DNA of 64,000 bases, taken from positions 1 to 64,000 of the forward strand of contig JAJRQC010000028.1 in the NCBI GenBank assembly GCA_024280455.1. The letters are read 5' to 3'. The stretch comes from Deltaproteobacteria bacterium (lineage in GTDB: Bacteria > Desulfobacterota > Desulfobulbia > Desulfobulbales > Desulfobulbaceae). A program made the position numbers and the translations under genes. Positions 33,157 to 42,668 of the stretch are shown here, in pieces (position 1 is the first letter of the stretch; each line of letters opens with the position of its first letter). The notes beneath the pieces are model-generated. The model ran no database searches and had not been told where the DNA came from. It saw only the letters and a list, made by a program, of their open reading frames with translations.

Positions 33157-33762
33157 ATGCAGGCGGTTCCACCAGCCCTTGAACGGTTAATCGACGACCT
33201 GACCCGGTTGCCGGGTATTGGTCGAAAAACAGCCACCAGACTGGCCCTGTACATGCTGCGCAGGCCTGCAGCTGAATCGCTTGGGCTTGCAGAGGACCTC
33301 TCTGTTCTCCACTCCTCCATCCGGCTCTGTGCCGGATGTTTCACCTTTTCGGAAACCGATCCCTGTCCGATCTGTGACGATCCTAAACGCAACAGTCGTC
33401 TGGTCTGTGTGGTTGAAGAGCCCGGCGACATGATTGCGGTAGAAAAAACAGGGACGTTTAAAGGTGTCTATCATATTCTGCACGGGGTTCTGTCGCCCAT
33501 GGACGGAATTGGACCTGAAGAGTTGAAGATCCGTGAATTGTATCAGCGGATAACCGACGGCAACCTGGAAGAAATTCTGCTGGCTACAAGTTCAACCGTG
33601 CCCGGAGAAGCTACCGCGTCTTACCTTATTGACCAGCTGCAGCGATTTTCGATTCGGGTTACCCGCCTGGCCTGCGGCATTCCCATGGGCATGGATATCA
33701 AATACGCCGATGAACACACTCTTGCCCGTGCCATTGACAGCAGGCAGTTTCTGCAGAGATAA
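33157..33762 (+). CDS. recR: Recombination protein RecR
   Basis: RecR works with RecO (and RecF) to load RecA at gaps. The 201-residue protein begins PPALERLIDDLTRLPGIGRK (helix-hairpin-helix), then the zinc-finger CAGCFTFSETDPCPIC (about residues 56–71), and a Toprim domain starting LVCVVEEPGDMIAVEKTG and continuing EILLATSSTVPGEATASYL. An adjacent GTG at 33154 is a second possible start; ybaB ends at 33151, so translation is probably coupled. Confidence 0.96.
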   Translation: MQAVPPALERLIDDLTRLPGIGRKTATRLALYMLRRPAAESLGLAEDLSVLHSSIRLCAGCFTFSETDPCPICDDPKRNSRLVCVVEEPGDMIAVEKTGTFKGVYHILHGVLSPMDGIGPEELKIRELYQRITDGNLEEILLATSSTVPGEATASYLIDQLQRFSIRVTRLACGIPMGMDIKYADEHTLARAIDSRQFLQR

Positions 33763-33791
33763 CTTTTCCATCTTTTGAAGTTGATATTTTC

Positions 33792-33820
33792 TTGACACTG
33801 TTTGACTTTATTGGTATTTG
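33792..33820 (+). promoter_or_regulatory. Possible promoter for tRNA-Val
   Basis: TTGACA (33792–33797), a 17-bp spacer and TATTTG (33815–33820); the −10 box is weak, the −35 is consensus. tRNA-Val begins 60 bp later. Confidence 0.4.
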
Positions 33821-33879
33821 AACAAGGTTCATTGCCGGCAACCCAAATCCGGTATGACTAAAATAAAAAACACGTTTGT

Positions 33880-33954
33880 AGGCGCGTAGCTCAGTGGGAG
33901 AGCGCTACCTTGACATGGTAGAAGTCGGCGGTTCGAAACCGCCCGTGCCTACCA
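33880..33954 (+). tRNA. tRNA-Val(GAC)
   Basis: A 75-nt cloverleaf with encoded CCA. Acceptor AGGCGCG pairs with CGTGCCT. The anticodon arm CTACC-TTGACAT-GGTAG gives anticodon GAC, reading GUC and GUU. The T arm includes GGTTCGAAACC. It lies between recR and thrS. Confidence 0.96.
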
Positions 33955-34026
33955 GTATTTTCCGAGAGGCTATGATGCAGCGCATTTGACGCATGCTCAT
34001 CAGCCTTTCCTTTTTATGAGCAGGCC

Positions 34027-35955
34027 ATGACAGAAATTACCGTTACCATCCAGGATGGCGAGAAGGAAACTTTCGCCGCCGGGACTACAGCCACAGACGC
34101 CTTGCGTGCACTTGTTTCCAACAAGCAGCGCAAACAGACGGTCGCCGTGTTGTATAATGGTACTCCGGTGGATCTGTCCTGTCCTCTGCAGGAGGATGGA
34201 ATCCTTGCGCCGATCACTTTGAAAAGTGAACAGGGGCTTGAAATCCTCCGCCATTCAACCGCCCATGCCATGGCCCAGGCCGTCAAAGAGCTGTACGGCG
34301 AAGATGTTAAAGTCGCCATCGGTCCCGCCATTGAAGATGGGTTTTATTACGACTTTGACCGCGATACTCCTTTTACCCCGGAAGATTTTGCAGCGATTGA
34401 GGCCAAAATGGCTGAAATTGCAAAGAGCCGTCAGCCTGTTGAACGTCTGGAAATGTCCAGGGATGAGGCGATAGCCTTTTTTTCAGAAAAAGGCGAACCG
34501 TACAAGGTCGAACTCCTTGAAGACATGGACGAGGAGAGGGTCAGCCTGTATCGTCAGGGCGCATTTGTTGATCTTTGCCGGGGGCCGCATATTCCTGACA
34601 CCTCATGGCTCAAGGTGTTTAAGATGCTGCGGGTGGCCGGATCCTACTGGCGCGGCGATGAACATCGGCAGATGCTTACCCGTCTGTACGGCACCGCCTT
34701 TACCGACAAAAAGGAACTCAAAAAATATCTTAATCGGCTGGAAGAGGCAAAAAAGCGGGATCACCGCAAGCTCGGTAAACAACTCGGTCTTTTTACCATA
34801 TCCGATGAGATCGGACCCGGACTTATTCTCTGGAAGCCCCGGGGTTCAATGCTCCGCAAGCTGATCGAAGATTACTGGAAGGACGAGCATTACCGGCACG
34901 ACTATCAGCTGCTGTACACACCGCATATTGCCCGGCAGGATTTGTGGAAGACCTCGGGCCACCTCGACTTTTACGGCGAGAATATGTATTCGGCTATGGA
35001 TATCGATGAGGTTCAGTATCAGCTTAAACCGATGAACTGCCCCTTTCATATCGAGGTCTATAACAGCAATAAGCACAGTTACCGCGAACTCCCCATCCGC
35101 TGGTGCGAACTCGGCACAGTCTACCGGTACGAACGAACCGGGGCTCTGCACGGCCTGATGCGGGTACGTGGATTTACCCAGGATGATGCGCATATCTTCT
35201 GCCGTCCGGACCAGCTTGAAGATGAGATCTTTAATATCATCGATTTGAATTTGCATATTCTCAAAACTTTCGGTTTTGACCAGTATGATGTATATCTCTC
35301 AACCAGACCGGAAAAATACGTCGGTTCCGATGAGCATTGGGACCTGTCCACAGAAGCTCTTAAACGGGCGATGGACAAGAAAGGGCTGGCCTATGAGATC
35401 GACCCGGGTGAGGGTGTATTTTACGGTCCCAAGATTGATATCAAAATAAAGGATCAGCTCGGTCGTTCCTGGCAGTGTTCAACCATTCAGGTTGATTTTA
35501 ATCTGCCGGAGCGTTTTGAGATGAGCTACACCGGTGAAGATGGGGCAGGGCATCAGCCGATCATGATTCACCGGGCTCTGATGGGATCGCTGGAGCGGTT
35601 TATTGGGATATTGATAGAGCATTATGCCGGCAGCTTCCCCCTGTGGATGGCTCCCGAGCAGGCCAGGATTTTAAATATAACCGATGATCAGGCTGAGTAT
35701 TGCCTGGACATATATGCCCAACTGCGTAAGGCCGGGGTTCGGATCGACAAGGATCTCAGGAATGAAAAACTCAATTACAAGATCCGTGAGGCCCAGCTCA
35801 TGAAGGCACCCTATATGTTGATTATCGGTGACCGGGAAAAGGCTGACGGGACCGTAACCGTCCGCAAAAAGAATGGCGAGAATCTGCCACCCATGACACC
35901 GCAGGCTTTTGCCGATATGGTGGAAAAGGAGTGTGCGGAGGCAATGGCCGTATAG
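34027..35955 (+). CDS. thrS: Threonine–tRNA ligase
   Basis: Charges tRNA-Thr. The 642-residue protein has all expected parts: TGS domain (about 1–62), editing domain with HSTAHAMAQAVKELYG (zinc-like HxxxH) and the later CRGPHI, class II catalytic core with motif 2 (TVYRYERTGALHGLMRVRGF) and the zinc Cys in KPMNCPFHIEVY, and the anticodon-binding domain (about 540–640). Length is typical. It starts a translation gene run: infC follows by 42 bp, then rpmI, rplT, pheS and pheT. Confidence 0.97.
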   Translation: MTEITVTIQDGEKETFAAGTTATDALRALVSNKQRKQTVAVLYNGTPVDLSCPLQEDGILAPITLKSEQGLEILRHSTAHAMAQAVKELYGEDVKVAIGPAIEDGFYYDFDRDTPFTPEDFAAIEAKMAEIAKSRQPVERLEMSRDEAIAFFSEKGEPYKVELLEDMDEERVSLYRQGAFVDLCRGPHIPDTSWLKVFKMLRVAGSYWRGDEHRQMLTRLYGTAFTDKKELKKYLNRLEEAKKRDHRKLGKQLGLFTISDEIGPGLILWKPRGSMLRKLIEDYWKDEHYRHDYQLLYTPHIARQDLWKTSGHLDFYGENMYSAMDIDEVQYQLKPMNCPFHIEVYNSNKHSYRELPIRWCELGTVYRYERTGALHGLMRVRGFTQDDAHIFCRPDQLEDEIFNIIDLNLHILKTFGFDQYDVYLSTRPEKYVGSDEHWDLSTEALKRAMDKKGLAYEIDPGEGVFYGPKIDIKIKDQLGRSWQCSTIQVDFNLPERFEMSYTGEDGAGHQPIMIHRALMGSLERFIGILIEHYAGSFPLWMAPEQARILNITDDQAEYCLDIYAQLRKAGVRIDKDLRNEKLNYKIREAQLMKAPYMLIIGDREKADGTVTVRKKNGENLPPMTPQAFADMVEKECAEAMAV

Positions 35956-35997
35956 AGAAGAAGAACCTAACAGATCTGTTTAACTGGAGGAACGAAC

Positions 35998-36543
35998 ATC
36001 AAACGTCGGGGCAGAAAACAACCGCAGAGAGAAGAAATACGAGTCAAAATCAACGAGGCGATAACCTATCCGGAAGTCAGGCTTGTCGGCCCTGAGGGGG
36101 AGCAGATAGGCGTGGTCACGTCCAAGGATGCTTTAAACAGAGCATATGACCTGGACCTTGACCTGGTCGAGGTTTCCGGCAAGGCAAACCCGCCGGTCTG
36201 TCGGATCATGAATTTTGACAAGTATCGCTATGAGCTGAAGAAAAAACAGCAGGAAGCAAAGAAAAAACAGACCACTGTAGAAACCAAGGAAATCAAGTTC
36301 AGGCCGAAAACCGAAGAACATGATCTCAACTTTAAGATCAAGAAGATCAAAAAGTTCCTTGAACAGAAAAATAAGGTGAAAGTAACCTTGCGGTTTCGCG
36401 GACGCGAAATTATTTATGCCCAGTCGGTCGGGATGAATGCGATCAATAAGATTGCCGACAGCCTGCGTGAAGACTGTGTTATCCTCCAGGAACCGAGAAT
36501 GGAAGGACGACAGCTTGTCATGTTTGTAGGACCCAAGGCCTGA
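35998..36543 (+). CDS. infC: Translation initiation factor IF-3, AUC start codon
   Basis: IF-3 binds the 30S subunit and checks start-codon pairing. From the ATC at 35998 the frame runs 181 residues: a basic start (RRGRKQPQREEIRVKINEAI), the N-domain (EVRLVGPEGEQIGVVTSKDA), a lysine-rich linker and the C-domain (VKVTLRFRGREIIYAQSVG). No ATG or GTG occurs in frame before the N-domain is already under way (GTG at 36112). A strong GGAGG lies seven bases before the ATC. A rare AUU/AUC start is the known device by which IF-3 limits its own synthesis. Confidence 0.93.
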   Translation: MKRRGRKQPQREEIRVKINEAITYPEVRLVGPEGEQIGVVTSKDALNRAYDLDLDLVEVSGKANPPVCRIMNFDKYRYELKKKQQEAKKKQTTVETKEIKFRPKTEEHDLNFKIKKIKKFLEQKNKVKVTLRFRGREIIYAQSVGMNAINKIADSLREDCVILQEPRMEGRQLVMFVGPKA

Positions 36544-36651
36544 GATACGTTCTCCAGCCTGTTGCAGCAAGCGTTCATCCTGTAAATAGTATACGTGATA
36601 CAATATGACCTTTAAACAGGTGAATACCTGTCTATGCAAGGAGACAAGACC

Positions 36652-36849
36652 ATGCCCAAGATGAAAACAAACAGAGGAGCGGCCAAGCGCTTCAAAGCAA
36701 CCGGCTCCGGAAAAATCCGCCGGAGTAAAGCGTTTACTTCGCATATTCTGACCAAAAAATCAACCAAACGAAAGAGAAACCTGCGCAAATCAGGGCTGAT
36801 CGCCGGGGCCGATAGAAAGGCTGTAAAACGTATGCTGCCATACTTGTAG
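36652..36849 (+). CDS. rpmI: 50S ribosomal protein L35
   Basis: A 65-residue basic protein with the L35 pattern [40 protein letters not shown] and the C-terminal [11 protein letters not shown] 36652 is chosen over an upstream ATG at 36634 because GGAGA sits at the right distance and the family begins MPKMKT. A small ACAGGT/ACCTGT hairpin (36616–36631) precedes the ribosome-binding site. It belongs to the infC–rpmI–rplT operon. Confidence 0.97.
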   Translation: MPKMKTNRGAAKRFKATGSGKIRRSKAFTSHILTKKSTKRKRNLRKSGLIAGADRKAVKRMLPYL

Positions 36850-36911
36850 GATTTTTTTATTTCGTACCCTATTCCACTGAGAATATACAATAGTAGTTCA
36901 CGGAGAAAATC

Positions 36912-37268
36912 ATGTCACGCGTAACTCGCGGCTTTAAAGCACGCCGCAGAAGAAATAAAGTATTAAAGCTGGCCAAGGGCTTCAGAGGTGGAAAAAGCCG
37001 CCTTTTCAGAACCGCGACAGAGGCTGTTGATCGCGCACTTTGCTACAGCTATCGGGACCGGCGCACCAAAAAACGGGATTTTCGTCGGCTCTGGATCATC
37101 CGTATCAGCGCAGCTGCCAAAACAAACGGAACCAACTATTCTCGTCTGATCAGCGGACTGAAAAATTCCGAGATTGAACTTGATCGTAAAGTGCTGTCCA
37201 ATCTTGCAATCGTTGATCCCAATGCCTTCAGTCAGGTGGTGAAAGCAACCGGCCTGCAGTCAGCCTGA
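36912..37268 (+). CDS. rplT: 50S ribosomal protein L20
   Basis: A 118-residue rRNA-binding protein needed early in 50S assembly: [39 protein letters not shown], then [20 protein letters not shown] and the globular C-terminal domain. Normal length; GGAGAAAA precedes the ATG. L20 is the usual translational repressor of this operon in other bacteria; I see no clear mimic site here. Confidence 0.97.
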   Translation: MSRVTRGFKARRRRNKVLKLAKGFRGGKSRLFRTATEAVDRALCYSYRDRRTKKRDFRRLWIIRISAAAKTNGTNYSRLISGLKNSEIELDRKVLSNLAIVDPNAFSQVVKATGLQSA

Positions 37269-37285
37269 GTCGCGCCCGGCATATT

Positions 37286-38299
37286 ATGAAAGAAGAGCTA
37301 TCCCGTCTGAAATCGGAGGCTATTGAATCCCTGCAGAGGATTTCTCAGGCCTCTGAGCTCGAACCGTTTCGGGTACGATTTCTTGGTCGGAAGGGAGGCT
37401 CGCTGACCGGTATTATGCGGCGGCTGAGTGAGGTCTCCAAAGAGGATCGACCCAAGCTCGGCCAGCTGGCAAATACCGTTAAAGAAGAGATTACCACCCT
37501 CTTTGAGCAGAAAAAAAAGGATCTTGCCCAACACTCTGGAACCCAAACGAAAAAAGGGCTTGATCTGAGTCTGCCCGGACGCCGGATTCCCTTTGGCAAG
37601 TTGCACCCCGTGACCCAGGTCATGGAGGAAATGTGTGCAATCTTCGAGGGAATGGGATTTGCGGTGGCCGAAGGGCCTGATGTTGAGACCGATCATTACA
37701 ACTTCGAAGCGCTCAATATCCCCAAACATCATCCTGCTCGGGACATGCATGACACCTTTTACGTGTCCGACTCCATTTTGCTGCGCACCCATACCTCTCC
37801 CATGCAGGCGCGGATCATGGAAACCCAGGACCCGCCGCTGCGTTATATAGCGCCAGGCAAGGTCTACCGTTGTGACTCCGATATCACCCATACTCCGATG
37901 TTTGTTCAGGTCGAAGGGTTTCTTGTCGATCGTGATGTCTCTTTTGCGGACCTGAAAGGAGTCTTGACCAGCTTTCTTCAACAGATATTTACCAAAGATC
38001 TGGCGGTTCGGTTTCGGCCCAGTTTTTTTCCCTTTACCGAACCCAGTGCCGAGGTTGATATTGCCTGTGTCATCTGTGGCGGAGAAGGGTGCCGGGTCTG
38101 TAAACGTACCGGCTGGATAGAAATTTTGGGTGCCGGGCTCATTGATCCGGAAGTCATGAAAATGGTCGGCTACGATCCGGATGAGTATTCCGGCTTTGCT
38201 TTCGGTCTCGGAGTTGAACGTATCGCCATGTTGAAATATGGAATTAACGATATTCGGCTCTACTATGAAAACGATCTTCGTTTTCTTTCACAATTTTAA
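37286..38299 (+). CDS. pheS: Phenylalanine–tRNA ligase alpha subunit
   Basis: The catalytic subunit of the (alpha-beta)2 enzyme. The 337-residue protein starts with a coiled-coil tRNA-binding region (about 1–85). The class II core follows, with motif 1 around [32 protein letters not shown], motif 2 around [28 protein letters not shown] and the final [27 protein letters not shown] segment could bind zinc. Starts 18 bp after rplT and is followed by pheT. Confidence 0.97.
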   Translation: MKEELSRLKSEAIESLQRISQASELEPFRVRFLGRKGGSLTGIMRRLSEVSKEDRPKLGQLANTVKEEITTLFEQKKKDLAQHSGTQTKKGLDLSLPGRRIPFGKLHPVTQVMEEMCAIFEGMGFAVAEGPDVETDHYNFEALNIPKHHPARDMHDTFYVSDSILLRTHTSPMQARIMETQDPPLRYIAPGKVYRCDSDITHTPMFVQVEGFLVDRDVSFADLKGVLTSFLQQIFTKDLAVRFRPSFFPFTEPSAEVDIACVICGGEGCRVCKRTGWIEILGAGLIDPEVMKMVGYDPDEYSGFAFGLGVERIAMLKYGINDIRLYYENDLRFLSQF

Positions 38300-38374
38300 A
38301 ATGAGTCGTTACAGCTCCGTCGGACACATTTCTTCCCCGTTGTACCTCTTTTAGTGTAACGCCAGGTATTTAAA

Positions 38375-40816
38375 ATGAAATTTACTCTCAGCTGGCTCTC
38401 TACCTTTGTCTCTATAGGGGACATGGCCCCGGAAGCACTTGCAGAAAAACTGACCATGCTTGGGCTTGAAGTTGATGCCGTAGGGCGACTTTATCAGGGA
38501 CTTGATCAAATTATAACGGCTAAGGTTCTCTCGGTTCAAAAACATCCCAATGCCGATCGACTGAGCCTGTGTGAAGTTGATACCGGTGAGGAAACAGTAC
38601 CGGTTGTCTGTGGGGCGCCTAATGTCTACCAGGGTATGGTAACCGCCATGGCCCGTCCTGGAGTGCGGCTCCCCGATGGTATGAAGATAAAAAAGGCCAA
38701 GGTGCGTGGAGAACAATCGCTGGGCATGCTCTGTTCCGCCCGTGAACTTGGACTCAGCGAAGACCACCAGGGAATTATGGCGCTTGAAGAGACGCTGGCC
38801 GCAGGTATTTCCTTGACCGAGGCCCTGGAACTAAGCGACACCATGATTGAGGTTGATCTGACCCCAAATCGACCTGATTGTGCCTCTGTTCTCGGTATTG
38901 CCCGCGAGGTCGCCGGTTTTACCGGGCAGACGCTTCAGTTGCCGGTTGACAATGCACCTGCCCTTGATGGTGAAGGTATTGATTTTTCCGTCACCATCGA
39001 TGATCCTGCCCTCTGTCCGCGCTATACCGCCCGCAAATTGACCGGTGTCACCATCGGGCCGTCGCCCTGGTGGTTGCAGCGGCAACTGCTGGCGGTCGGT
39101 CTTCGGCCGATCAACAACATTGTTGATATTACCAATTTTGTCATGCTTGAATACGGACAGCCCCTGCATGCCTTTGATTTTAAGAAAATTCGCCAGGGGA
39201 AAATTGTTGTTCGCCGTCCACAGGAGAGTGATGGAACCTTTACCACCTTAGATGGTGTTGAACGTACCCTTGAATCCGATATGCTGATGATCTGTGATGG
39301 GGAAGGGCCGGTTGCCGTTGCCGGAGTTATGGGTGGCTTGGAATCTGAAGGGACCGAAGCCACCACTGAAATACTGCTGGAATCGGCCTGTTTTGACCCT
39401 GTTTCCATACGCAAGACCGCCCGGCGCTTGAACCTGCCTTCTGAAGCCTCCTATCGCTTTGAACGGGGAGTCGATCCGAATATCACCCTGCTTGCCATGG
39501 AACGGGCCGTCCAGCTTATGGTTGAACTCAGTGGAGCAACGGTGAGTGAAAACGGTGCCGATGAATACCCGGGCCGCCAGCCTCTTGTCGAACTTGATCT
39601 CCGGGTTGAACGGGTCTGCCGACTTCTTGGGTTGTCGCTCAGTAGTGAGGAAATTGCCGCTTATCTGCAGTCGATAGAGTTTGAGGTCAGCGGGGCAGGG
39701 GAACCCGTCCTTCATGTGGTTGTGCCGAGTTTTCGTCCTGATATAGAACGCGAGGTCGATCTAGTCGAGGAAATAGCCAGACTTTACGGTTATAACGAGA
39801 TTCCGACCACCATGCCCACCATCGGCATGGATTATCCTGATCGTGATGGGTTGCGCCTTATTCGGAAAAAAACGGCTGCCGTATGCACCGGACGTGGCTT
39901 TTACGAGGCCATTAATTACAGCTTTGTTGATGAGAAGCATCTTGATCTGATGCGTCTGCCTGAAGAGGATGCACGGCGAAAGGTAACACGTTTGCTGAAC
40001 CCGCTTACCGAAGAACAGGCGGTCATGCGTAGTATGCTCCTTCCCGGACTGCTTGAAAATGTACAGCGCAATATCAATCATCAGCAGCCCGACCTCAGGC
40101 TGTTTGAAGTGGGTAAAATTTTTATCCAGCAGGAGAAGGGGGGGCAGCCCGAAGAACGGTATCAACTCTGTGCCGTCTGCAGCGGCTCAAGATATCCCGG
40201 TGCATCACCCATGTATTTTTCGGACCAGCAGTCGGACCTGCTGGATATAAAAGGGTTGGCCGAGGACATTCTTGAATCGTTGCGTATTCAGGGCACAAAC
40301 GGTGCCCTTGACTTTGTGATCACTTCCGAGGCCTGCCAGCCCTATGCCGATCCATCTGCCTTTATATCGCTTGTTGATGGCGAAACTGAGGTCGGACGTA
40401 TGAGCTTGGTGAAGGCGGATATTCTGCAGGATATGGGTATAAAACAGCCGGTCTGTTTTTTTGAATGCGATCTGGATCTTATCAACGATCTGGACGTCAT
40501 CAAGAAACGGTTTGTCTCGATACCAAAATATCCTATGGTGAAACGGGATATCGCTCTGCTGGTTCCGGAAAAGGTCCCGGCCGGAGAGCTTCTTCAGGCT
40601 ATACGCAACCACAAGGCAGAACATGTGGAATCTGTTGATATCTTTGATGTCTACAGCGGAAAACCCATTGAAGCAGGAATGAAAAGTGTCGCCTTGTCGG
40701 TCACCTACAGGTCAACGAAAAAGACCCTTGACGATGTGACCGTTGATAGAATTCATGAAAAAATTGTTAATTCCCTGATGACCGGATTCGGTGGTCGCTA
40801 TCGAGAAGGAACTTAA
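38375..40816 (+). CDS. pheT: Phenylalanine–tRNA ligase beta subunit
   Basis: The large subunit, which holds the editing site. The 813-residue protein has an N-terminal OB-fold tRNA-binding domain (about 40–150; VLSVQKHPNADRLSLCEVD), B3/B4 editing domain (about 210–390), B5 domain (about 400–470), a catalytic-like core and the C-terminal ferredoxin-like anticodon-binding domain (about 720–810, PKYPMVKRDIALLVPE). The ihfA start follows five bases after its stop. Confidence 0.97.
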   Translation: MKFTLSWLSTFVSIGDMAPEALAEKLTMLGLEVDAVGRLYQGLDQIITAKVLSVQKHPNADRLSLCEVDTGEETVPVVCGAPNVYQGMVTAMARPGVRLPDGMKIKKAKVRGEQSLGMLCSARELGLSEDHQGIMALEETLAAGISLTEALELSDTMIEVDLTPNRPDCASVLGIAREVAGFTGQTLQLPVDNAPALDGEGIDFSVTIDDPALCPRYTARKLTGVTIGPSPWWLQRQLLAVGLRPINNIVDITNFVMLEYGQPLHAFDFKKIRQGKIVVRRPQESDGTFTTLDGVERTLESDMLMICDGEGPVAVAGVMGGLESEGTEATTEILLESACFDPVSIRKTARRLNLPSEASYRFERGVDPNITLLAMERAVQLMVELSGATVSENGADEYPGRQPLVELDLRVERVCRLLGLSLSSEEIAAYLQSIEFEVSGAGEPVLHVVVPSFRPDIEREVDLVEEIARLYGYNEIPTTMPTIGMDYPDRDGLRLIRKKTAAVCTGRGFYEAINYSFVDEKHLDLMRLPEEDARRKVTRLLNPLTEEQAVMRSMLLPGLLENVQRNINHQQPDLRLFEVGKIFIQQEKGGQPEERYQLCAVCSGSRYPGASPMYFSDQQSDLLDIKGLAEDILESLRIQGTNGALDFVITSEACQPYADPSAFISLVDGETEVGRMSLVKADILQDMGIKQPVCFFECDLDLINDLDVIKKRFVSIPKYPMVKRDIALLVPEKVPAGELLQAIRNHKAEHVESVDIFDVYSGKPIEAGMKSVALSVTYRSTKKTLDDVTVDRIHEKIVNSLMTGFGGRYREGT

Positions 40817-40821
40817 AGCAA

Positions 40822-41112
40822 ATGAAAAAGAAAAATGTAACCCGTAAAGAACTGGCCGCCTCTATTAATGAACAACTTGGAGTTTCCCAGCGAAATTCCT
40901 CTGAACTCGTCGATAGGATTTTTTCAGTTATGAAGGAAACCCTTGTTCAGGGAGAGTCCATTAAACTTGTCCAGTTTGGGACCCTGATGGTCAGAGACAA
41001 AGCACCCCGTCGGGGAAGAAACCCGCGTACCGGCGAGCCCATGACCATAACCAAGAGAAAAATGGTTTCCTTTAGACCGAGTAAAAGGTTGAGAGAACTC
41101 TTGAATAGTTGA
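40822..41112 (+). CDS. ihfA: Integration host factor alpha-type DNA-bending protein
   Basis: A 96-residue HU/IHF-family protein: VTRKELAASINEQLGVSQRNS, then the beta-arm RNPRTGEPMTITKRKMVSFR with the intercalating proline region, and a RPSKRLRELLNS end. Position right after pheT is the usual place of ihfA, so I call it IHF alpha rather than HU. It shapes DNA at sigma-54 promoters among others, relevant to the two sigma-54 activators in this window. Confidence 0.92.
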   Translation: MKKKNVTRKELAASINEQLGVSQRNSSELVDRIFSVMKETLVQGESIKLVQFGTLMVRDKAPRRGRNPRTGEPMTITKRKMVSFRPSKRLRELLNS

Positions 41113-41129
41113 GGTGTGATGGTTGGGTG

Positions 41130-41158
41130 TTGACTTCAAGTATTGCCCGGCATATATT
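41130..41158 (+). promoter_or_regulatory. Sigma-70 promoter before the MerR-family gene
   Basis: TTGACT (41130–41135), a 17-bp spacer and TATATT (41153–41158). It would let the MerR-family gene be transcribed independently of pheT–ihfA. Confidence 0.65.
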
Positions 41159-41241
41159 CACCTACAACAGGTTGAGATAAGAACGGAGTTCACCTCTTTG
41201 AGCTATATGTGTTGCTCATTTCTCGATATGGAGTGGCAATA

Positions 41242-41625
41242 TCTGTGAATAGATTGTCCTTTAAGGCAGGACAGATACCGGAAAAAAAATATTTCCGGAT
41301 TGGGGAGGTCAGCAAGCTTGTTGGAGTTGACCCTCATGTGCTGCGTTATTGGGAAACGGAATTTAAAATTATTCGACCCCATCGAGCCAAATCCAAACAA
41401 CGATTATACAGAAAAAACGACGTTGAAAATCTTTTGCGGATTAAAGTGCTCCTCCACGACGAGGGTTATACTATCTCCGGGGCCCGCAAAGTACTCAAAA
41501 CAGCAAAAGAGACGGTTCCACTTCAGGTTTCCGTTGGCAAACAGGATCCGGGTTCGAAACTCTCCGTGATAAAAAATGAGCTGGTTGCCATTTTAAATCA
41601 GTTCAAGCAGAGTGAAAAAAAGTAG
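41242..41625 (+). CDS. MerR-family transcriptional regulator
   Basis: A roughly 127-residue protein with one MerR-type winged helix: KKYFRIGEVSKLVGVDPHVL, RYWETEFKIIRPHRAKSKQR, then LLRIKVLLHDEGYTISGARK. A short C-terminal helix follows with no metal-binding cysteines, so the signal is unlikely to be a metal. This is the regulator commonly found after ihfA in deltaproteobacterial genomes. I favour the GTG at 42 of line 41200 (position 41242), with GGAG twelve bases before it; a TTG at 41209 is also possible. Confidence 0.85.
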   Translation, partial: SVNRLSFKAGQIPEKKYFRIGEVSKLVGVDPHVLRYWETEFKIIRPHRAKSKQRLYRKNDVENLLRIKVLLHDEGYTISGARKVLKTAKETVPLQVSVGKQDPGSKLSVIKNELVAILNQFKQSEKK

Positions 41626-41740
41626 GTAAAGGTTGACAGAAACAGGGCTTGGGTGATACAACAACAGCCTGAGTTGATAGGGTTTCGAGATTCTTTTACA
41701 GACACATTTTCCATGTGGTTTGTTGAATATAAAATATGTT

Positions 41741-41817
41741 CGGAACGTGGCCTAGGCTGGTAAGGCGCTTGACTGGGGGTCAAGAGATCGGAGGTTCAAA
41801 TCCTCTCGTTCCGACCA
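41741..41817 (+). tRNA. tRNA-Pro(GGG)
   Basis: A 77-nt cloverleaf with encoded CCA. Acceptor CGGAACG pairs with CGTTCCG. The anticodon arm CTTGA-CTGGGGG-TCAAG gives GGG, reading CCC and CCU. The T arm has GGTTCAAATCC. A TTGACA box lies about 100 bp upstream (41633), with an indistinct −10. A strong terminator follows, and then a toxin–antitoxin pair. Confidence 0.96.
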
Positions 41818-41820
41818 GAA

Positions 41821-41866
41821 AAACGGGGACTTGAGCAGATTGCTTGAGTTCCCGTTTCTTTTTCTG
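41821..41866 (+). terminator. Rho-independent terminator of tRNA-Pro
   Basis: A 17-bp stem (41821–41837 with 41841–41857, two G·U pairs), a 3-nt loop, then CTTTTTC. Confidence 0.88.
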
Positions 41867-41924
41867 GTATCATTTTGGCACCTTTGGCCTGAGTGAGGCT
41901 ATCAACGCTTTCTTTTTCAAGTTC

Positions 41925-41953
41925 TTGACCGCCCCTTCCCAAGTACATATACT
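41925..41953 (+). promoter_or_regulatory. Sigma-70 promoter for the Panacea–Fic pair
   Basis: TTGACC (41925–41930), a 17-bp spacer and TATACT (41948–41953). The −10 region is part of a direct repeat (TATACTATACTATA) that could be an operator for self-repression. About 100 bp of leader precede the first gene. Confidence 0.7.
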
Positions 41954-42056
41954 ATACTATAAGCGATCATTGGAAAACATATTGACAGGAGGGATACAGT
42001 CCGTCTAGAGTTAACTTCCCTTCCGTTGTATAAAAATAGAGAGAAAAAAATAGAAA

Positions 42057-42668
42057 ATGAAATCGTTGGCACTCGCAAATTTTATTCTGACGACATACCC
42101 GGATAAAAATATTACGCCTATGAAGTTACAGAAATTGGCGTACTATGCAAAGGTGTGGACCTTGATTGCTGGCGAATCGTTGATTGAGGCTGATTTTAAA
42201 AAATGGTCATATGGACCGGTGAATACAGAAATTTATCATCACTACAAAGAACATGGCGCTGCTGGCATCGAGCAAGTTGGGCTCACGCTTCCCATAGACG
42301 ATCAATCCGACAACTTGTTGAAATTCATACTTGATAACTACGTCGACTATTCAGCATTTACTTTGAGTGCGATGACCCACAACGAAGATCCTTGGATGGA
42401 AACGGCGGAGAACGACATTATTCCTGACAATGTGATCTTTGCCTACTACTCAAACCAACCTTTTGCAAAAAACTTTACTCAGGATCATCCAGGGGGGGCT
42501 TTTCACGTCTTGCAATCAAACTCATGGCATTCATTCACCATGGACATGGACAAAGATGAGGCGGAAACGTTCGCAGTGTATCCCTCTTATGACGAATTCC
42601 ACCAGCAGTCAAAAAAAGCTAATGACGAGTTCAAAGAATTGTTGAAGGACATCAACGAACTTTTTTGA
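42057..42668 (+). CDS. Panacea-domain (SocA/GepA-like) antitoxin
   Basis: A 203-residue protein with the Panacea/DUF4065 pattern: LANFILTTYPDKNITPMKLQ, KLAYYAKVWTLIAGESLIEA and KKWSYGPVNTEIYHHYKEHG in the first 70 residues, then an acidic C-terminal half. Panacea domains are known as a shared antitoxin module neutralising many unrelated toxins. The next gene starts at the base after its stop codon and encodes a Fic-domain protein, so this is very probably the antitoxin. Base use is more A/T-rich than in pheT or thrS upstream, which fits acquisition beside tRNA-Pro. Confidence 0.85.
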   Translation: MKSLALANFILTTYPDKNITPMKLQKLAYYAKVWTLIAGESLIEADFKKWSYGPVNTEIYHHYKEHGAAGIEQVGLTLPIDDQSDNLLKFILDNYVDYSAFTLSAMTHNEDPWMETAENDIIPDNVIFAYYSNQPFAKNFTQDHPGGAFHVLQSNSWHSFTMDMDKDEAETFAVYPSYDEFHQQSKKANDEFKELLKDINELF

